NCBI GenBank assembly: GCA_018697195.1
Contig: JAGMWU010000036.1
Coordinates: 324,115 to 388,114, forward strand
Direction of reading: 5' to 3'
Origin: Certhia americana
Taxonomy: Eukaryota; Chordata; Aves; Passeriformes; Certhiidae
Length of the DNA: 64,000 bases
Both the position numbers and the translations under genes were made by a program. The notes beneath the pieces are model-generated. The model searched no databases. It saw only the letters and a list, made by a program, of their open reading frames with translations, and was not told where the DNA came from. Of this stretch, positions 25,491 through 61,060 are shown piece after piece. Every line of letters begins with the position of its first letter. Positions within the stretch are counted from its first letter, which is position 1.

Positions 25491-28400
25491 ATGGCTGCAC
25501 GGCGCTGGAGGGGTCTCCCCTTTGGGAATCTCTCGGATTGTCCCAACGGCTCCCGCTGGATCATGGATGTGTTCAATGAGTGTGCCCAGGACAGCCGGGA
25601 TGTCGCCAGCATCGTCCTGGGGCTGGGCTCCATCGGCTGCTTCATCGCTGCAGCGTTCCCGTGAGTACCAATCCTAAATCCCTGGGTACCGCTCCCAAAT
25701 CCCTGGGTACTGCTCCCAAATCCCTGGATACTGCTCCTAAATCCCTGGGTACTGCTCCTAAATCCCTGGGTACTGCTCCTAAATCCCTGGGTACTGCTCC
25801 TAAATCCCTGGGTACTGCTCCCAAATCCCTGGGTACTGCTCCCAAATCCCTGGGTACTGCTCCCAAATCCCTGGGTACTGCTCCCAAATCCCTGGGTACC
25901 GCTCCCAAATCCCTGGGTACTGCTCCCAAATCCCTGGGTATCGCTCCCAGATGCCTGAGTACCGCTCCTAAATCCCTAGGTACTGCTCCTAAATCCCTGG
26001 GTATCGCTCCCAGATCCCTGAGTACCACTCCCAGATCCCTGGGTACCTCTCCCAAATCTCTGGGTATCGCTCCCAGATCCCTGAGTACCGCTCCCAAATC
26101 CCTGAGTATTATTCCCAAATCCCTGAGTACCACTCCCAAATCCCTGGGTACTGCTCCCAAATCCCTGGGTACCTCTCCCAAATCTCTGGGTACTGCTCCC
26201 AGATCCCTGAGTACCGCTCCCAAATCCCTGAGTATTATTCCCAAATCCCTGGGTATCGCTCCCAGATCCCTGAGTACCGCTCCCAAATCCCTAGGTACTG
26301 CTCCTAAATCCCTGGGTATCGCTCCCAGATCCCTGAGTACCACTCCCAGATCCCTGGGTACCTCTCCCAAATCTCTGGGTATCGCTCCCAAATCCCTGAG
26401 TATTATTCCCAAATCCCTGAGTACCACTCCCAAATCCCTGGGTACTGCTCCCAAATCCCTGGGTACCTCTCCCAAATCTCTGGGTACTGCTCCCAAATCC
26501 CTGAGTATTATTCCCAAATCCCTGGGTATCGCTCCCAGATCCCTGAGTACCGCTCCCAAATCCCTGGGTACCTCTCCCAAATCCCGGGGTATCGCTCCCA
26601 GATCCCTGAGTATCGCCCCCACATCCCCGGGGGATGGCAGAAACCCGCCAGCACAAAGTGCCAGAATTCTTAAATTCCCCCGGCAAAAGCAGCGAGTGCT
26701 CGGCAGATTTCGGGTGAGGGGAGCGAGCAGCACAGCCCCAGAGCCTCGGTGGTGTTGCTGTCTTGTTGTTGCTGTGCTTGGCAGCCGGAATGTCCCTCGT
26801 CAGGCACGTGCAGGGCCGGCAGGACAGGTCACACTGCAGAAGGAATGTCCCCAGGAGCCCCGGGGTGCTTGGAAGTGCTGACACAAGGCCGGCAGAGGGG
26901 CACGGGAGGGGTCACGGTTCTTTCGCAACCAGAGAGGAGGATCCTGCTGGGATCCGGCTGGGATCATCCTCCCTTGCTCCTCCCACAGGGCACTCAGTGA
27001 GCACCAGTGGGGCTCAGGAGTTCCACCTGGGACAGGGGAGCGTGTGGCCTTGCTTTTCCTCTCCTGACTGCTTTGGGATCCACAGGAGTCCTGGGGATGG
27101 CTCCTAGGTAGCGCTGAACCAGTGGAGGATGATGTTTGTGCCCAATGCTCTGCAGGCAGTTTTACCAGGCCTGCAGAACGGGCATCATGGATCAGGCTCT
27201 CTCCATCTATTTCCTGCTGGGATGGCTGGGCGGAGACCTCCTCAACCTCATCGGTTCCTTCCTGGCTGATCAGCTGCCCCTGCAGGTACCGGGGCCGGGC
27301 TGGCTCTCAAACACCCCGGCTCCAGGGAGGAGGCAGGGGCTGGGCGCTGCTTTATCCACCACTGGGAGACAGAGACCCAAACTGCCCAGGATGCTCCCTC
27401 TTTGCCCCCAGAAATGCTCCCCTCTCCCATCCTGGGCTTGCTCCCTTTTCCCCCCTGGGTGTGCTCTGTTCTCTCCCACGGATGCTCCCTTCTTCCCTTC
27501 TTGGTGTTTTCCCTTCTCTCCCAGAGATGCTCCCTTCTTCACTCCCCGAGTTAGTCCTTTCTCTCCCCCTGGGGCTGTTCCCTGCTCCACCCCAGGGACA
27601 CCGGGAGTGCAGGGAACATCCCTGAGGGACCAGGCCAGCCCAGCCAGGTCCCCACGGCTGTCCCCAGCACAGGTGTACATGCTGTGTCCTCCCCACAGGT
27701 GTACACGGCCATTTACTACGTGCTGGCAGACCTGGGGATGCTCTCCCTCTACTGCTACTACCGGGTGAAGAACGGGGGCAGAGCGTGTGAGTTGGGGCAG
27801 GGGTGTGGCCTCTGCTTCCCTTGGTGCTAGGAACAGAGAGGAGGAGATTCCAGGGGGCTCTGGGAGCATGGGGAGATTCCAGGCACAGTCGTTAGATGCC
27901 TCTTATTGCTTGCTGGGTTTTTGTTGTTGTTTTTTTCCCTTGGATAGTTTGAGCTCCTAGGAGAGCCAAAGCCAACAAACAGATACAGGCTGGGCCTGGA
28001 ACTTCTGCAGACCCTGCAATCCCACCAAGCCAAGGTGTCCAGGCTGAAAACAACCCTCCCGTGAATCTCACTGAGCACAGAAATAAATAAATCCCCCACA
28101 GTTACATGGTGACTCCACCTCGGAGGTGGGAACCACAGAACTCCTGACTCAGGCAGTGCTGGAAGGGAAAGGGGGAAGTTTTCCAACTTCTAGCCTTGAC
28201 ATGGAGGTTCCTGTCTCTTCAACTGGAGTGAAAAGGGAACCTGAGCAGTTCTTGCAGAGTTTAAACAGTCAGAGAAAACAGAGAAAATCCCCTTTCCAGC
28301 ACTGCTGATCCCCAAACAGGCTCTTTGGGACTGGGATAATTATTTATCTTAGTAAAAACATGGAAAGTTATGAGCCAATTGGTATTTGACCCATCAGATA

Positions 28401-29703
28401 CATGGTTTTGTTTAGCTGGAGAGCTTGTTTACTGAATATAATCACTAAAATTTACTGAAAAATAATAAATAACAAGCCACAGCAGGGCTTGCTCTGGCAG
28501 GGATTTGAGAGTGACTCAAGATAGTGAAATCTTCCAGTGGGGATGATTTTTAAGAGCCCTAAACCCAAAGAAACCGAGATTGCAGCAGTTTCCTCCCTGA
28601 TAAGCTACAAATTGGGCACATCTCAGAGAGATAAATCACATCAATCACCCATAGCACTGCCCCATCCCTTGGGGAGATAAAGGAGAGTTCAGAGGTTGCT
28701 CAGTCCCTTGGGGAGATAAGGGAGAGTTTGGAGCTTTCTTCACCCCGAGAGGCTCCTGGCACCCCAGGAGCTGTTGGGGGTTGCTGGGTTCTCTCTAATC
28801 AGGCTCTGACTCCCTGCAGTCCCTGCTCCCATCAATGCAGCCTTTGTGTTCCTCTCCGTGGGGTCCCTGTCCAGCCTCTCCCTCCTGGGCAGAGCCAGCA
28901 CCGAGGATCCAGGGACCTTCAAAGGGAGGGCTCTGCTGTCAGCTCCTGGGGATGAGCTTGGACCAAAGGTGAGCCAGTTCCTAAATCTGGGAGGTGGGAG
29001 AGAGGTCTGGGTGAGGATGTCCTGCTAGATGCTGTGATCCCAAAAAACCCCCCCTGGACCCCACCATGTGTTTTGGGGTTAGGGGCTGTTCTATTTTAGG
29101 ACCAAATTGCTCACCAGGAGACTGTTGCAGTCTAGGAAGGTGACACTGGAAAGAGAACTTTTCCAAAGATTCCTCCAAAATTCTGGAACAGTTTGCTGCA
29201 GGATTTCAGACACTTCAGGGCATTTTCACTTCAAACTTCGAGCACTTCTATGGGCGTGCTCAGGAGTCAGCAAACCTCACATTTCCCACATCTCTGTTTG
29301 CAAACAGACTTTATCTCAGGTGGCTGCATAGGATGGACAATCTCCAAAAAAAGTGGTTCCTGTTTTCAGGAAATTTGAAAGACTTCTTCCCTTTAATTCT
29401 TTTTCCAATTATCCACATTTATATACATTATTGAAAATTAAACAAGCAAGAAAGTGCAGCAAGGTAACTCAGCTGGCCGAAACTGAAGGCAGGTTTGCAA
29501 AACAGTTTTGCTCTGGCAATAGAAAAGAACCTCTCCAAGCAATGCAAATAAACCCAATTCCCGTTATAAAGATTGCACTGGGTATTTTCCTGTGGCAAAG
29601 TGGAACATAATCATCAGTTGTAATTATCACCAGGCTGTCAGAGGAGGGGAGCTGACCACAGGTGGGGCTGGATGTGGCTGTGCTGGGGCTCTGAGCACAG
29701 GGG

Positions 29704-29737
<34 letters not shown>

Positions 29738-30884
29738 CTTGCAGCCTTTCTCCAGGACTGAAATCATTGGATTTACCATTGGCTCCATCTCCTCCGTGCT
29801 CTACCTGTGCTCCCGAGTGCCCCAGATCCACACCAACGTGAGTGCCCAGCCTGGGACCCTGGGGCTCCTCACATGTCACTCCAAGGGGGCTGGGGAGTCT
29901 CCTTTCTCCTCGGGGAGTCTCCTTTCTCCTTGGGGGGATCTCCTTTCTCCTTTCTCCTTGGGGGGATCTCCTTTCTCCTTTCTCCTCGGGGGGATCTCCT
30001 TTCTCCTTTCTCCTCGGGGGGATCTCCTTTCTCCTTTCTCCTCGGGGGGATCTCCTTTCTCCTCTCTGCTCAGGGGTCCCAGACCCCCTCTCTGATCATT
30101 CCATAAGGGACTCTTTATTTCTCTGTATTTATTTTTCTCCCCTCCCTTTAATCTACCAATATTTTGAGGGTGGGGCTTTCATTGTGTCTTATTTACAAGC
30201 CAAAGGGGAACTAAAAGACTCAGCGCTTTTCTTCTTGAGTCATCACTTCTCTTTTTTAATGCTGGAGGAGAGGATGATTAATATCACATAGAGAGATTTA
30301 GGAGAGCTGCACCCAAGCTCTTCTCCTCTTCCTGTTTTCCCAGTACAAGAGGAAATCCACCAGCGGGGTCTCCTACTCTCTCTTTGCCCTGGTGATGCTG
30401 GGGAATTCCCTGTATGGCCTCAGTGTCCTCCTGAAGAACCCAGAGCCAGGCCAGGGCCAAGGTGACTACATCCTGCACCACCTGCCCTGGCTCGTGGGCA
30501 GCCTGGGTGTCCTGGCCCTCGACGTGGTTGTATCCTTTCCCCTGGATGGGATCCCATCCTGCCAGCAGGGCCTTGCAGGGAGTGGATCAGGCAGGGCTGG
30601 GCAGCAGGGCTGGGTGATGCTGCTCCAGGGGTGATTTGTGGTGTTGCACCAGCTGGGCAACGCCTCAGCCTCTGGTCTGCACTGAGCTCCTTGTCCCATT
30701 CCCACCTGTTCCATTCGGGGTGGTGACACCCAGTGCATCCCCAAAATCCACCCTGGGAATGTGCAGAGCCTTGACCTCTGCCCAGATCTCCTTCCAGTTC
30801 CTGGCGTATCGGAAAGGACGGCCCGGAACCCTCGAGGAGAGGGATGCTCTCCTTGGGGAGCAGGATGAGAGCCTGCAGAGCTGA
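25491..30884 (+). CDS. SLC66A1: SLC66A1 (PQLC2), lysosomal cationic amino acid exporter, 7 coding exons
   Basis: A seven-helix PQ-loop transporter that exports lysine, arginine, histidine and the cysteamine-cysteine mixed disulfide from lysosomes. Coding exons: 25491-25660, 27156-27285, 27699-27786, 28820-28968, 29745-29837, 30344-30529, 30786-30884. They total 915 nt, so 304 residues (human 291 by memory). Both PQ motifs are present: Pro57-Gln58, split across the first intron, and Pro205-Gln206. The N-terminal luminal segment has sequons at Asn13 and Asn19. The C-terminal tail holds an acidic dileucine ERDALL (residues 290-295), the expected lysosome sorting signal. Other family words are MDQALS, GSFLADQLPLQ and LHHLPWLVGSLGVL. 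The ATG lies 18 bases into an exon that starts after 'tttttttcccag'. The exon 6 donor (gtatcc) is weak, but the phase fits. Intron 1 is almost wholly a minisatellite. Confidence 0.94.
25661..26626. repeat. SLC66A1: 46 x 21-bp minisatellite at the start of SLC66A1 intron 1
   Basis: An array of 21-base units ('ctgagtaccactcccaaat' plus two C's, and variants such as 'ctgggtactgctcccaaat'). The first unit begins on the first base of the intron, so the real 5' splice site 'gtgagtacca' is unit 1. The last unit starts at 26606, exactly 45 x 21 bases later, so the net register is kept across 966 bases. Since 21 is a multiple of 3, both strands show long open frames with a 7-residue period; these are by-products. 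Composition is homogeneous and the copies differ mainly at a few fixed positions. Confidence 0.95.
27385..27600. repeat. SLC66A1: Degenerate CT-rich minisatellite in SLC66A1 intron 2
   Basis: Repeats of 'gatgctcccttctt' and 'cccttctctcccag' at a spacing of roughly 30 bases, with much variation. It lies between coding exons 2 and 3. Confidence 0.6.
29705..29734 (+). repeat. SLC66A1: (TGTCCC)5 hexamer repeat before SLC66A1 exon 5
   Basis: Five perfect hexamers end 10 bases before the acceptor at 29744. The array forms most of the polypyrimidine tract of this 3' splice site. Confidence 0.9.
29895..30075. repeat. SLC66A1: 28-bp minisatellite in SLC66A1 intron 5
   Basis: The marker 'ggggggatctcc' recurs at 29932, 29960, 29988, 30016 and 30044, so the period is exactly 28. 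Less perfect units precede it. The remainder of each unit is 'tttctcctttctcctc'. Open frames across it are repeat by-products. Confidence 0.92.
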
Positions 30885-31623
30885 CAGAGGGCCCTGCCCT
30901 GCAGGGAGAGGAGGAGGAAGAGGAGGCACATGAGGAAGGAGGCCTTAGGGACCAGGCAGACCAGACCCTCCATCCTGGTGGCTCCTGGCAGGAGAGGCCC
31001 CGAGCCTGTGGGTGACACGTTGTGCTGCCAAGGCAGTGGCAGAGGATGCTGCTGGGACACCTCGTGCCTCTTTGATACCAATGATGCTTTCAGGATAAAA
31101 GGGAATTTTTGGATTCCTCAGTTGCTCTTTGCTGCTCCAGTGCCCCACAGCTGAGCCTGGTCGCTGCTGCATCTCCTGAGGGTGATCTGGAACTTCCTTG
31201 GTGCTGAAAAATGTGAGGAGGGGACAGGGATGACTGACACAAGCACCACCGTGACATCACAACTCTCCCCTCAGCTCCTTCTGGAAGATGCACAGAACTG
31301 GATCCAGTGGGGAAGGAGCAGCAGAACCAAAGTGTTCAGGTCACACCTGTTTTAATTGGCATGGCTCACCCATCTATAAAACATGTCCTTCCCCACCTGC
31401 CTCCCTTGGTTTCATTTTGCTGCTTTACTTGGCAGCTCCTTCCTCTTTCCTAATGAGTCTCACAGTCCTGTTTCTCTGACTTCTCATTTTTTGCCTCACC
31501 CATGTTTTAATTGCACAGATTCCTTGGGGAAGTTGCTCCATTGCTGTTCCCCAGCAGAAGAGCTGCCTCTCTGCTCACTCTGTTTTTTTATTCCTGCCCT
31601 GTCTCCTTGACAAATTTACCAAC

Positions 31624-31706
31624 TTGATGAATTTATCCTCAGCCTGATGAGTTTATCCCCAGGATGGATGAGTTTATCTGCAACACTGATGAGTTTATCC
31701 CCATCT
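31624..31706. repeat. Short tandem repeat, four units of about 20-21 bp
   Basis: The word 'tgatgagtttatcc' occurs four times with small changes (first 'tgatgaatttatcc', third ending 'tctg'). Confidence 0.8.
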
Positions 31707-32572
31707 TGGGGCCCTGAACTCAGCACAGTGCTGACCAGGGAATGTCAGGAAGCAGGAGTGGTCTGGAAAAAGCTGTGTCCCCATCAGGAGAGAGTGGAGG
31801 TGTAACCAGGATCTCTCCTGTGTGCTGGGCTCTTCCTGCTGGGGATGAGCAGCTCAGTCTCCCTGACAAAATGAGGAAAACTAACCAAAGCTTGGAGACC
31901 CTTCAGGAAAAACAATCACAGCTTGGCCTTGTGAAAAAAGAGCTTTCCTTTTCCTGCAGTTGCTGTCAGATGTTCCTTTTGCTTCCCTTTCCCCTCTCCA
32001 GCTCCCTTCCTGATAGCCAGCGTCGTGTCCCTTTTGGCTTTAGTGCCATTATCATTAATTTATGATTCCTCAGCCAGTCCATGACATTTGTCTTGCCCAA
32101 GGAAGTTACTCTGCTTTCTCCTCACATCCAGGACATCAATCCACGGTTCCACAGCTCAATGTGGATCTCACAGTAAATGGAATTCCAACTGCTCAGTGCT
32201 CACCAAACTGCACCAGCAGGTTCATGGAAACACAAGCTGGGCCAGTATTACAGCTGTTTCCAGAAAAGAAATGTATTTTTCAGTCACTCTGAGCCCCTTG
32301 AACCAAGTGAATGTTTTTTTTTTTTACTGGATTAATTCACAATCCTGCCCCTCCAGATTCACAGGCAAAGGGGTTGCTCACCTCATCCTGAAGCCAGAAG
32401 CATTTCTTTTCCTGTCTTTCCCTGGGAATTGTAGAACAGTTCATATCTGGTTTTAATCCAAACCATGAGCAAATCCCTCATCTCTGCCACTCTCACAACA
32501 CTGAATAATTGTCACATACTGGCTTTTCCTAAACCTGGGCAAAGAACCTCTGCCATAAGGAGGAATGAGTGC

Positions 32573-32612
32573 ATATATATAAATATATATATATATACAC
32601 ACACATACATAC
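32573..32612. repeat. TA/CA-type microsatellite
   Basis: An AT-alternating run ('atatatataaatatatatat') passes into 'acacacacatacatac'. It is intergenic. Confidence 0.85.
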
Positions 32613-33699
32613 GTGTCAATATATCACACAGCCTGTCCCCACAGGTGTACCTGAAGCACAAGTTAGGTACAAAGCTGATTTACTCTGACTTTACTCAGGC
32701 TGGGCAGGATGGAGCAAGGCAAGCAGCTGCACACAGAGCTCACACAGCCACAGCCACCTCAGGGAAATTCCCGAGGCTCTCCTGGAGGTTCCCATCCCTC
32801 CGAGTCACTGCTGCAGCCCTGGTCCTGTGTCCAGGATTTTGCAGAGTTAAAAGCCAAGAAGGCCCAGCAGAAACAAAACATCCCTGAGGGAGAGGGTAAC
32901 TGAAAACCTCACCAGGAGGTGAGCTCACCCAAATTTCTCTTAAGGTTTGTACTGGGACAGAACCGTGAGACAGCAACCAAATCCCAGTGTGTTCCCTGGG
33001 GGATCCTGTCCTTTCCCAGCCTGTGTCCCACAGCAGCTCCAGGACCTTCCACAGGCTCAGGGAAAACTGGCCACGTGCAGGAGTCTGGGTAGGACGCAGG
33101 TCACGGTAGAAAAGCAAATTAGAGCAGGTTAATTAATCAGTGTTAATGCCAACAGTCCCCTCTTGCAGAGGGTCACACACAGGGCAATTCCCAGAGCTGG
33201 CGGCAGGAGGAGCCCAGCAGATCTTTATGTGCTTCCCCAGGATTAGAGTTGGTACAACCAAAGCCTGGAGCAGGCAGGGAACCCAAAACTGTGCCAGGTC
33301 CCTCTCTCTGCCCACCAAGGGCTCTGGAGGGGACACTGGGGGAGGGCCACAGTGACACAGGGACCAGGGAGGAGCTTTTGGGTCAGCACGGATGGGAGGA
33401 ACCACACAGGAGCCCCCAGGCTACTTCAGCACACCCAGCACAGCTGGGCAGATCCTCCCTCCCTAAATACACTTGGATATACATCTGCTGATGCCTGGAG
33501 CATCAATCTCAGCACCTTGGAAGGGCAGCAGAGTGAGTAATGCGGGCCCAAAGAACAGTGGGACATCACTCCCCCTTCCAGAGAAACATTTCTGGATGTG
33601 GGTCAAAAAAACAAACCCCAAGTAATCCCACAAGGAAGGAAAGAGAAGCAAGGAGGACACAATCACACACACGCACATCTTCCTGGGATTTTTTTTGGT

Positions 33700-33705
33700 T
33701 TTATT
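33700..33705 (-). terminator. CAPZB: CAPZB distal poly(A) signal candidate
   Basis: TTTATT on plus is AATAAA on the CAPZB strand, about 745 bases past the beta-2 stop. A second candidate at 34314-34319 would give a 3' UTR of about 140 bases. The A/T-rich stretch between them looks like 3' UTR. Confidence 0.5.
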
Positions 33706-34313
33706 ATTTTAGTCTTTTTTTTTTTCTTTTTTCAAATTTTTAGTATGGATGCCAAAGTATCAGATGTAGATTCAATTTAAGCTTTACAAAAAAAACAAAA
33801 AATCAAAACAAAACCCCTTTCGCATTCCATAAAAATTGACAGAAAAGCGCCTTGGAACCAGGCTATAGAAGAGCAGAACTTTCAGCAGGTCTCCAAATCA
33901 CCATCTCCTACACAGCTGGGTTATTCAGTATCGTTCAACCCCAAGGAACACCCTCTCTTCCCTCCCTCCCTCCAGCCAGCCCCTGTGCCCAGCCCCCAAA
34001 CATACGTGGAATAGATAATTTTTCTTTTTTGTTTGTTTGTTTTTCCAGTTCTTCGTCTTTCACACACCACAGTATTTAATAAATTTTTGTTTTACATTTT
34101 TTACACTGATGTAACAAAAGGCGGGGGGAGGTGAGGGAGGAAAAGACAAACGATGATCTGTGGTGATGCATATAAATGGGGAAGGCTGGGAAAGGGTGGC
34201 AGGGGGGAGGAAGAAAAAAATAATACATGGACTTCTACAGAAACATAGCCTAAGGTCTTGATAGTAAAATGTGGTGCAAAATAGGTCTCAGAGACTGAAA
34301 AACTTTGTACAGC

Positions 34314-34319
34314 TTTATT
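34314..34319 (-). terminator. CAPZB: CAPZB proximal poly(A) signal candidate
   Basis: TTTATT on plus (AATAAA on the gene strand), 132 bases after the beta-2 stop. It may act as an alternative to the distal signal. Confidence 0.4.
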
Positions 34320-34450
34320 CAAGAGGAGAGGATGGTATTGCATGGAAAGTATCGGATGCGTGACGTGACGAACAGAAAAGGGCAGGGGATGATTCTCTAT
34401 GAAAGGAATCTAACGAGTGCATGGCATGGCTGGTTAGCACAGACAGGACT

Positions 34451-59240
<24,790 letters not shown>

Positions 59241-60175
59241 TAATATTGGTGGGGCTGACCTCATCCACAGATGCTGAACTTCAAAAAAAAATAAAAGGTG
59301 CCCAGAGCAATCTCCATGTAAGAACTGCACCCGCCACAGCCATTTCAAACACTGGCAAAAAGGGGACACTGAGCCCTCAAAACTCACCTGGGGCTGTGCC
59401 CTGGCTTCAGGTTTTTCTATATAAAAAATATCTCTTGGGTTTCAATCTGTTCCTTCTTTTTTATTCAACAAGGCTTCAGCTGTTGAACATTAAATATTTA
59501 AAATTGTTTTCATGCAAATACAAATCGATTGTGTAGTTTATTTGGGATCTGACAGCATTTGAGCCAAACACTGCTGGCTATGATTAAGGTCCACATTTTC
59601 CTCCACTATTCTGCTTTGAAATAAACTCTACCTTTAACATAACATTAGGAAACCCTTTGAACAGTTTGAAGGATTTAACAGGGTTTGTAAAGCTGCAGGT
59701 TTTACTACAATTTCTGCAGGTGTGGAAGAGTTTTTTGTGTTCTTAATGAAAGATTTGGTATTAAAAGATTAATGGAGCCCTTTGCCCATCTGCTTGAGGC
59801 TTTTATAACTCCCATTCTGGAAAACCTGCATTTTGCTTTTCATTTCCCCTTGGAATAACTAACTCACACATATCACTGCTGGCTTAAAGAAAAGCACCTC
59901 TAACATTTCTCTCCCCTTTCCCCACTCACTTTTCCCAGTCCCTGGCCACAGAACCAGGTCCTAGTGCTGGCCAGAGGGAAAGGCTTTTTCTCAGCAGCCC
60001 TTTGTCACTCATTTCTCAGAAAGGCAGAGGGGTCTGACACCCGTTTGATGCAAAGCACAAAGCCCAGGCTCTGCTTTGCTCCCCTCACTCCTTCTGACCA
60101 CACCTGACAGGAAAGGTGAGACCAGGAAAAGTGGAGTTGTGTCATATCCACCCAAGTGATGTTTTCAGATCGTGG

Positions 60176-60680
60176 TTTAAATCTCAGGGCTGTGTCCAGT
60201 TCTGGGCCCTCAGTTCAGGAAGGACATTGAGGGGCTGGAGCATGTCCAGGGAAGGGAATGGAGCTGGGGAAGGGGCTGGAGCACCAGGGGCAGCTGAAGG
60301 AGCTGGGAAAGGGGCTCAGCCTGGAGAAAAGGAGGGTCAGGGGGGGCCCTCTGGCTCTGCACAACTCCCTGACAGGAGGGGACAGCCAGAGGGGTCAGGC
60401 TCTGCTCCCAGGAACAGGCACAGGACAAGGGGAAATGGCCTCAAGCTGTGCCAGGGCAGGCTCAGGTTGGACAGCAGGAGGAATTTCTCCATGGAAAATG
60501 CTGTCAGGCATTGGCAGGGGCTGCCCAGGGAGGTTTGGAGTGCCCATCCCTGGAGGTGTCCAAGGAAGGAGTGGACATGGCACTCAGGGCTCTGGGCTGG
60601 GGACAAGGTGGGGATTGGTCACAGCTTGGGCTCGATAGTCTGGGAGGGATTTTCCAACCTCAGTGATTCTGTGATTTTGT
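60176..60680 (+). mobile_element. CR1 LINE, young-looking copy
   Basis: About 500 bases, extending further 5' than the related copy at 10472-10885 ('ctgtgtccagttctgggccc', 'ggacattgaggggctggagc'). It ends with the short terminal repeat 'gattctgtgattttgtgatt'. It is antisense to CAPZB. Confidence 0.82.
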
Positions 60681-60714
60681 GATTTTAAACAGCTGCTTAA
60701 AATGTGGTTGCTTT

Positions 60715-61060
60715 GGAGGGGAGTCAACAGCCACAGGATCCCAGCTGGGTCAGGCTGGAAGGGCCCACAGGGCCTCATTTGGTGCCACCTCCCTGCTCCA
60801 GCAGGGCCAGCCCAGAGCACAGGGCGTAGGATTGTGTCTGGAACATCTCCAGTGAGGGACACTCCACACCCTCTCTGGGCAATGTGTCCCAGACTGTGTA
60901 AAGAAATTCTTTCTCATATTCAGCTGGAACTCCCTGGGATCAGTCCAGTCCCTGCCCATTCCTCTGGTGCCACTGCTGGGTCCCGGGGAGCAGAGCCTGG
61001 GCCCTGCTCAGAGCCCTCCCTGCAGGGACAGACAGGGATGAGGTCCCTTCTCAGCTCTTT
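60715..61060 (-). mobile_element. CR1 LINE fragment, older copy
   Basis: The reverse-strand CR1 words 'ggaacatctccagtgaggga', 'cactccacaccctctctggg' and 'aagaaattctttctcatatt' are clear. It sits next to the young copy in opposite orientation. Confidence 0.75.

Larger units (their letters stand above)
30885..33699. other. Intergenic region between SLC66A1 and CAPZB 3' ends
   Basis: No coding exon is recognised. The left part must hold the SLC66A1 3' UTR, but no AATAAA was found on plus; a TATAAA at about 31375 is the best weak candidate. The rest contains a 20-21-base tandem repeat near 31624, a TA/CA microsatellite near 32573, and otherwise unremarkable unique sequence. The two genes converge here. 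Confidence 0.6.

Noticed and set aside
25580..26881. A 433-codon open frame on plus and a 363-codon frame on minus with 7-residue repeats
   Set aside because: Both are by-products of a 21-bp tandem array (a multiple of three with no stops) lying in SLC66A1 intron 1. There is no start context, homologue or codon signature, and both strands are equally open.
29592..30291. Ser/Phe/Leu-rich open frames in SLC66A1 intron 5
   Set aside because: They come from the 28-bp minisatellite; in two of three frames the array is simply free of stops.
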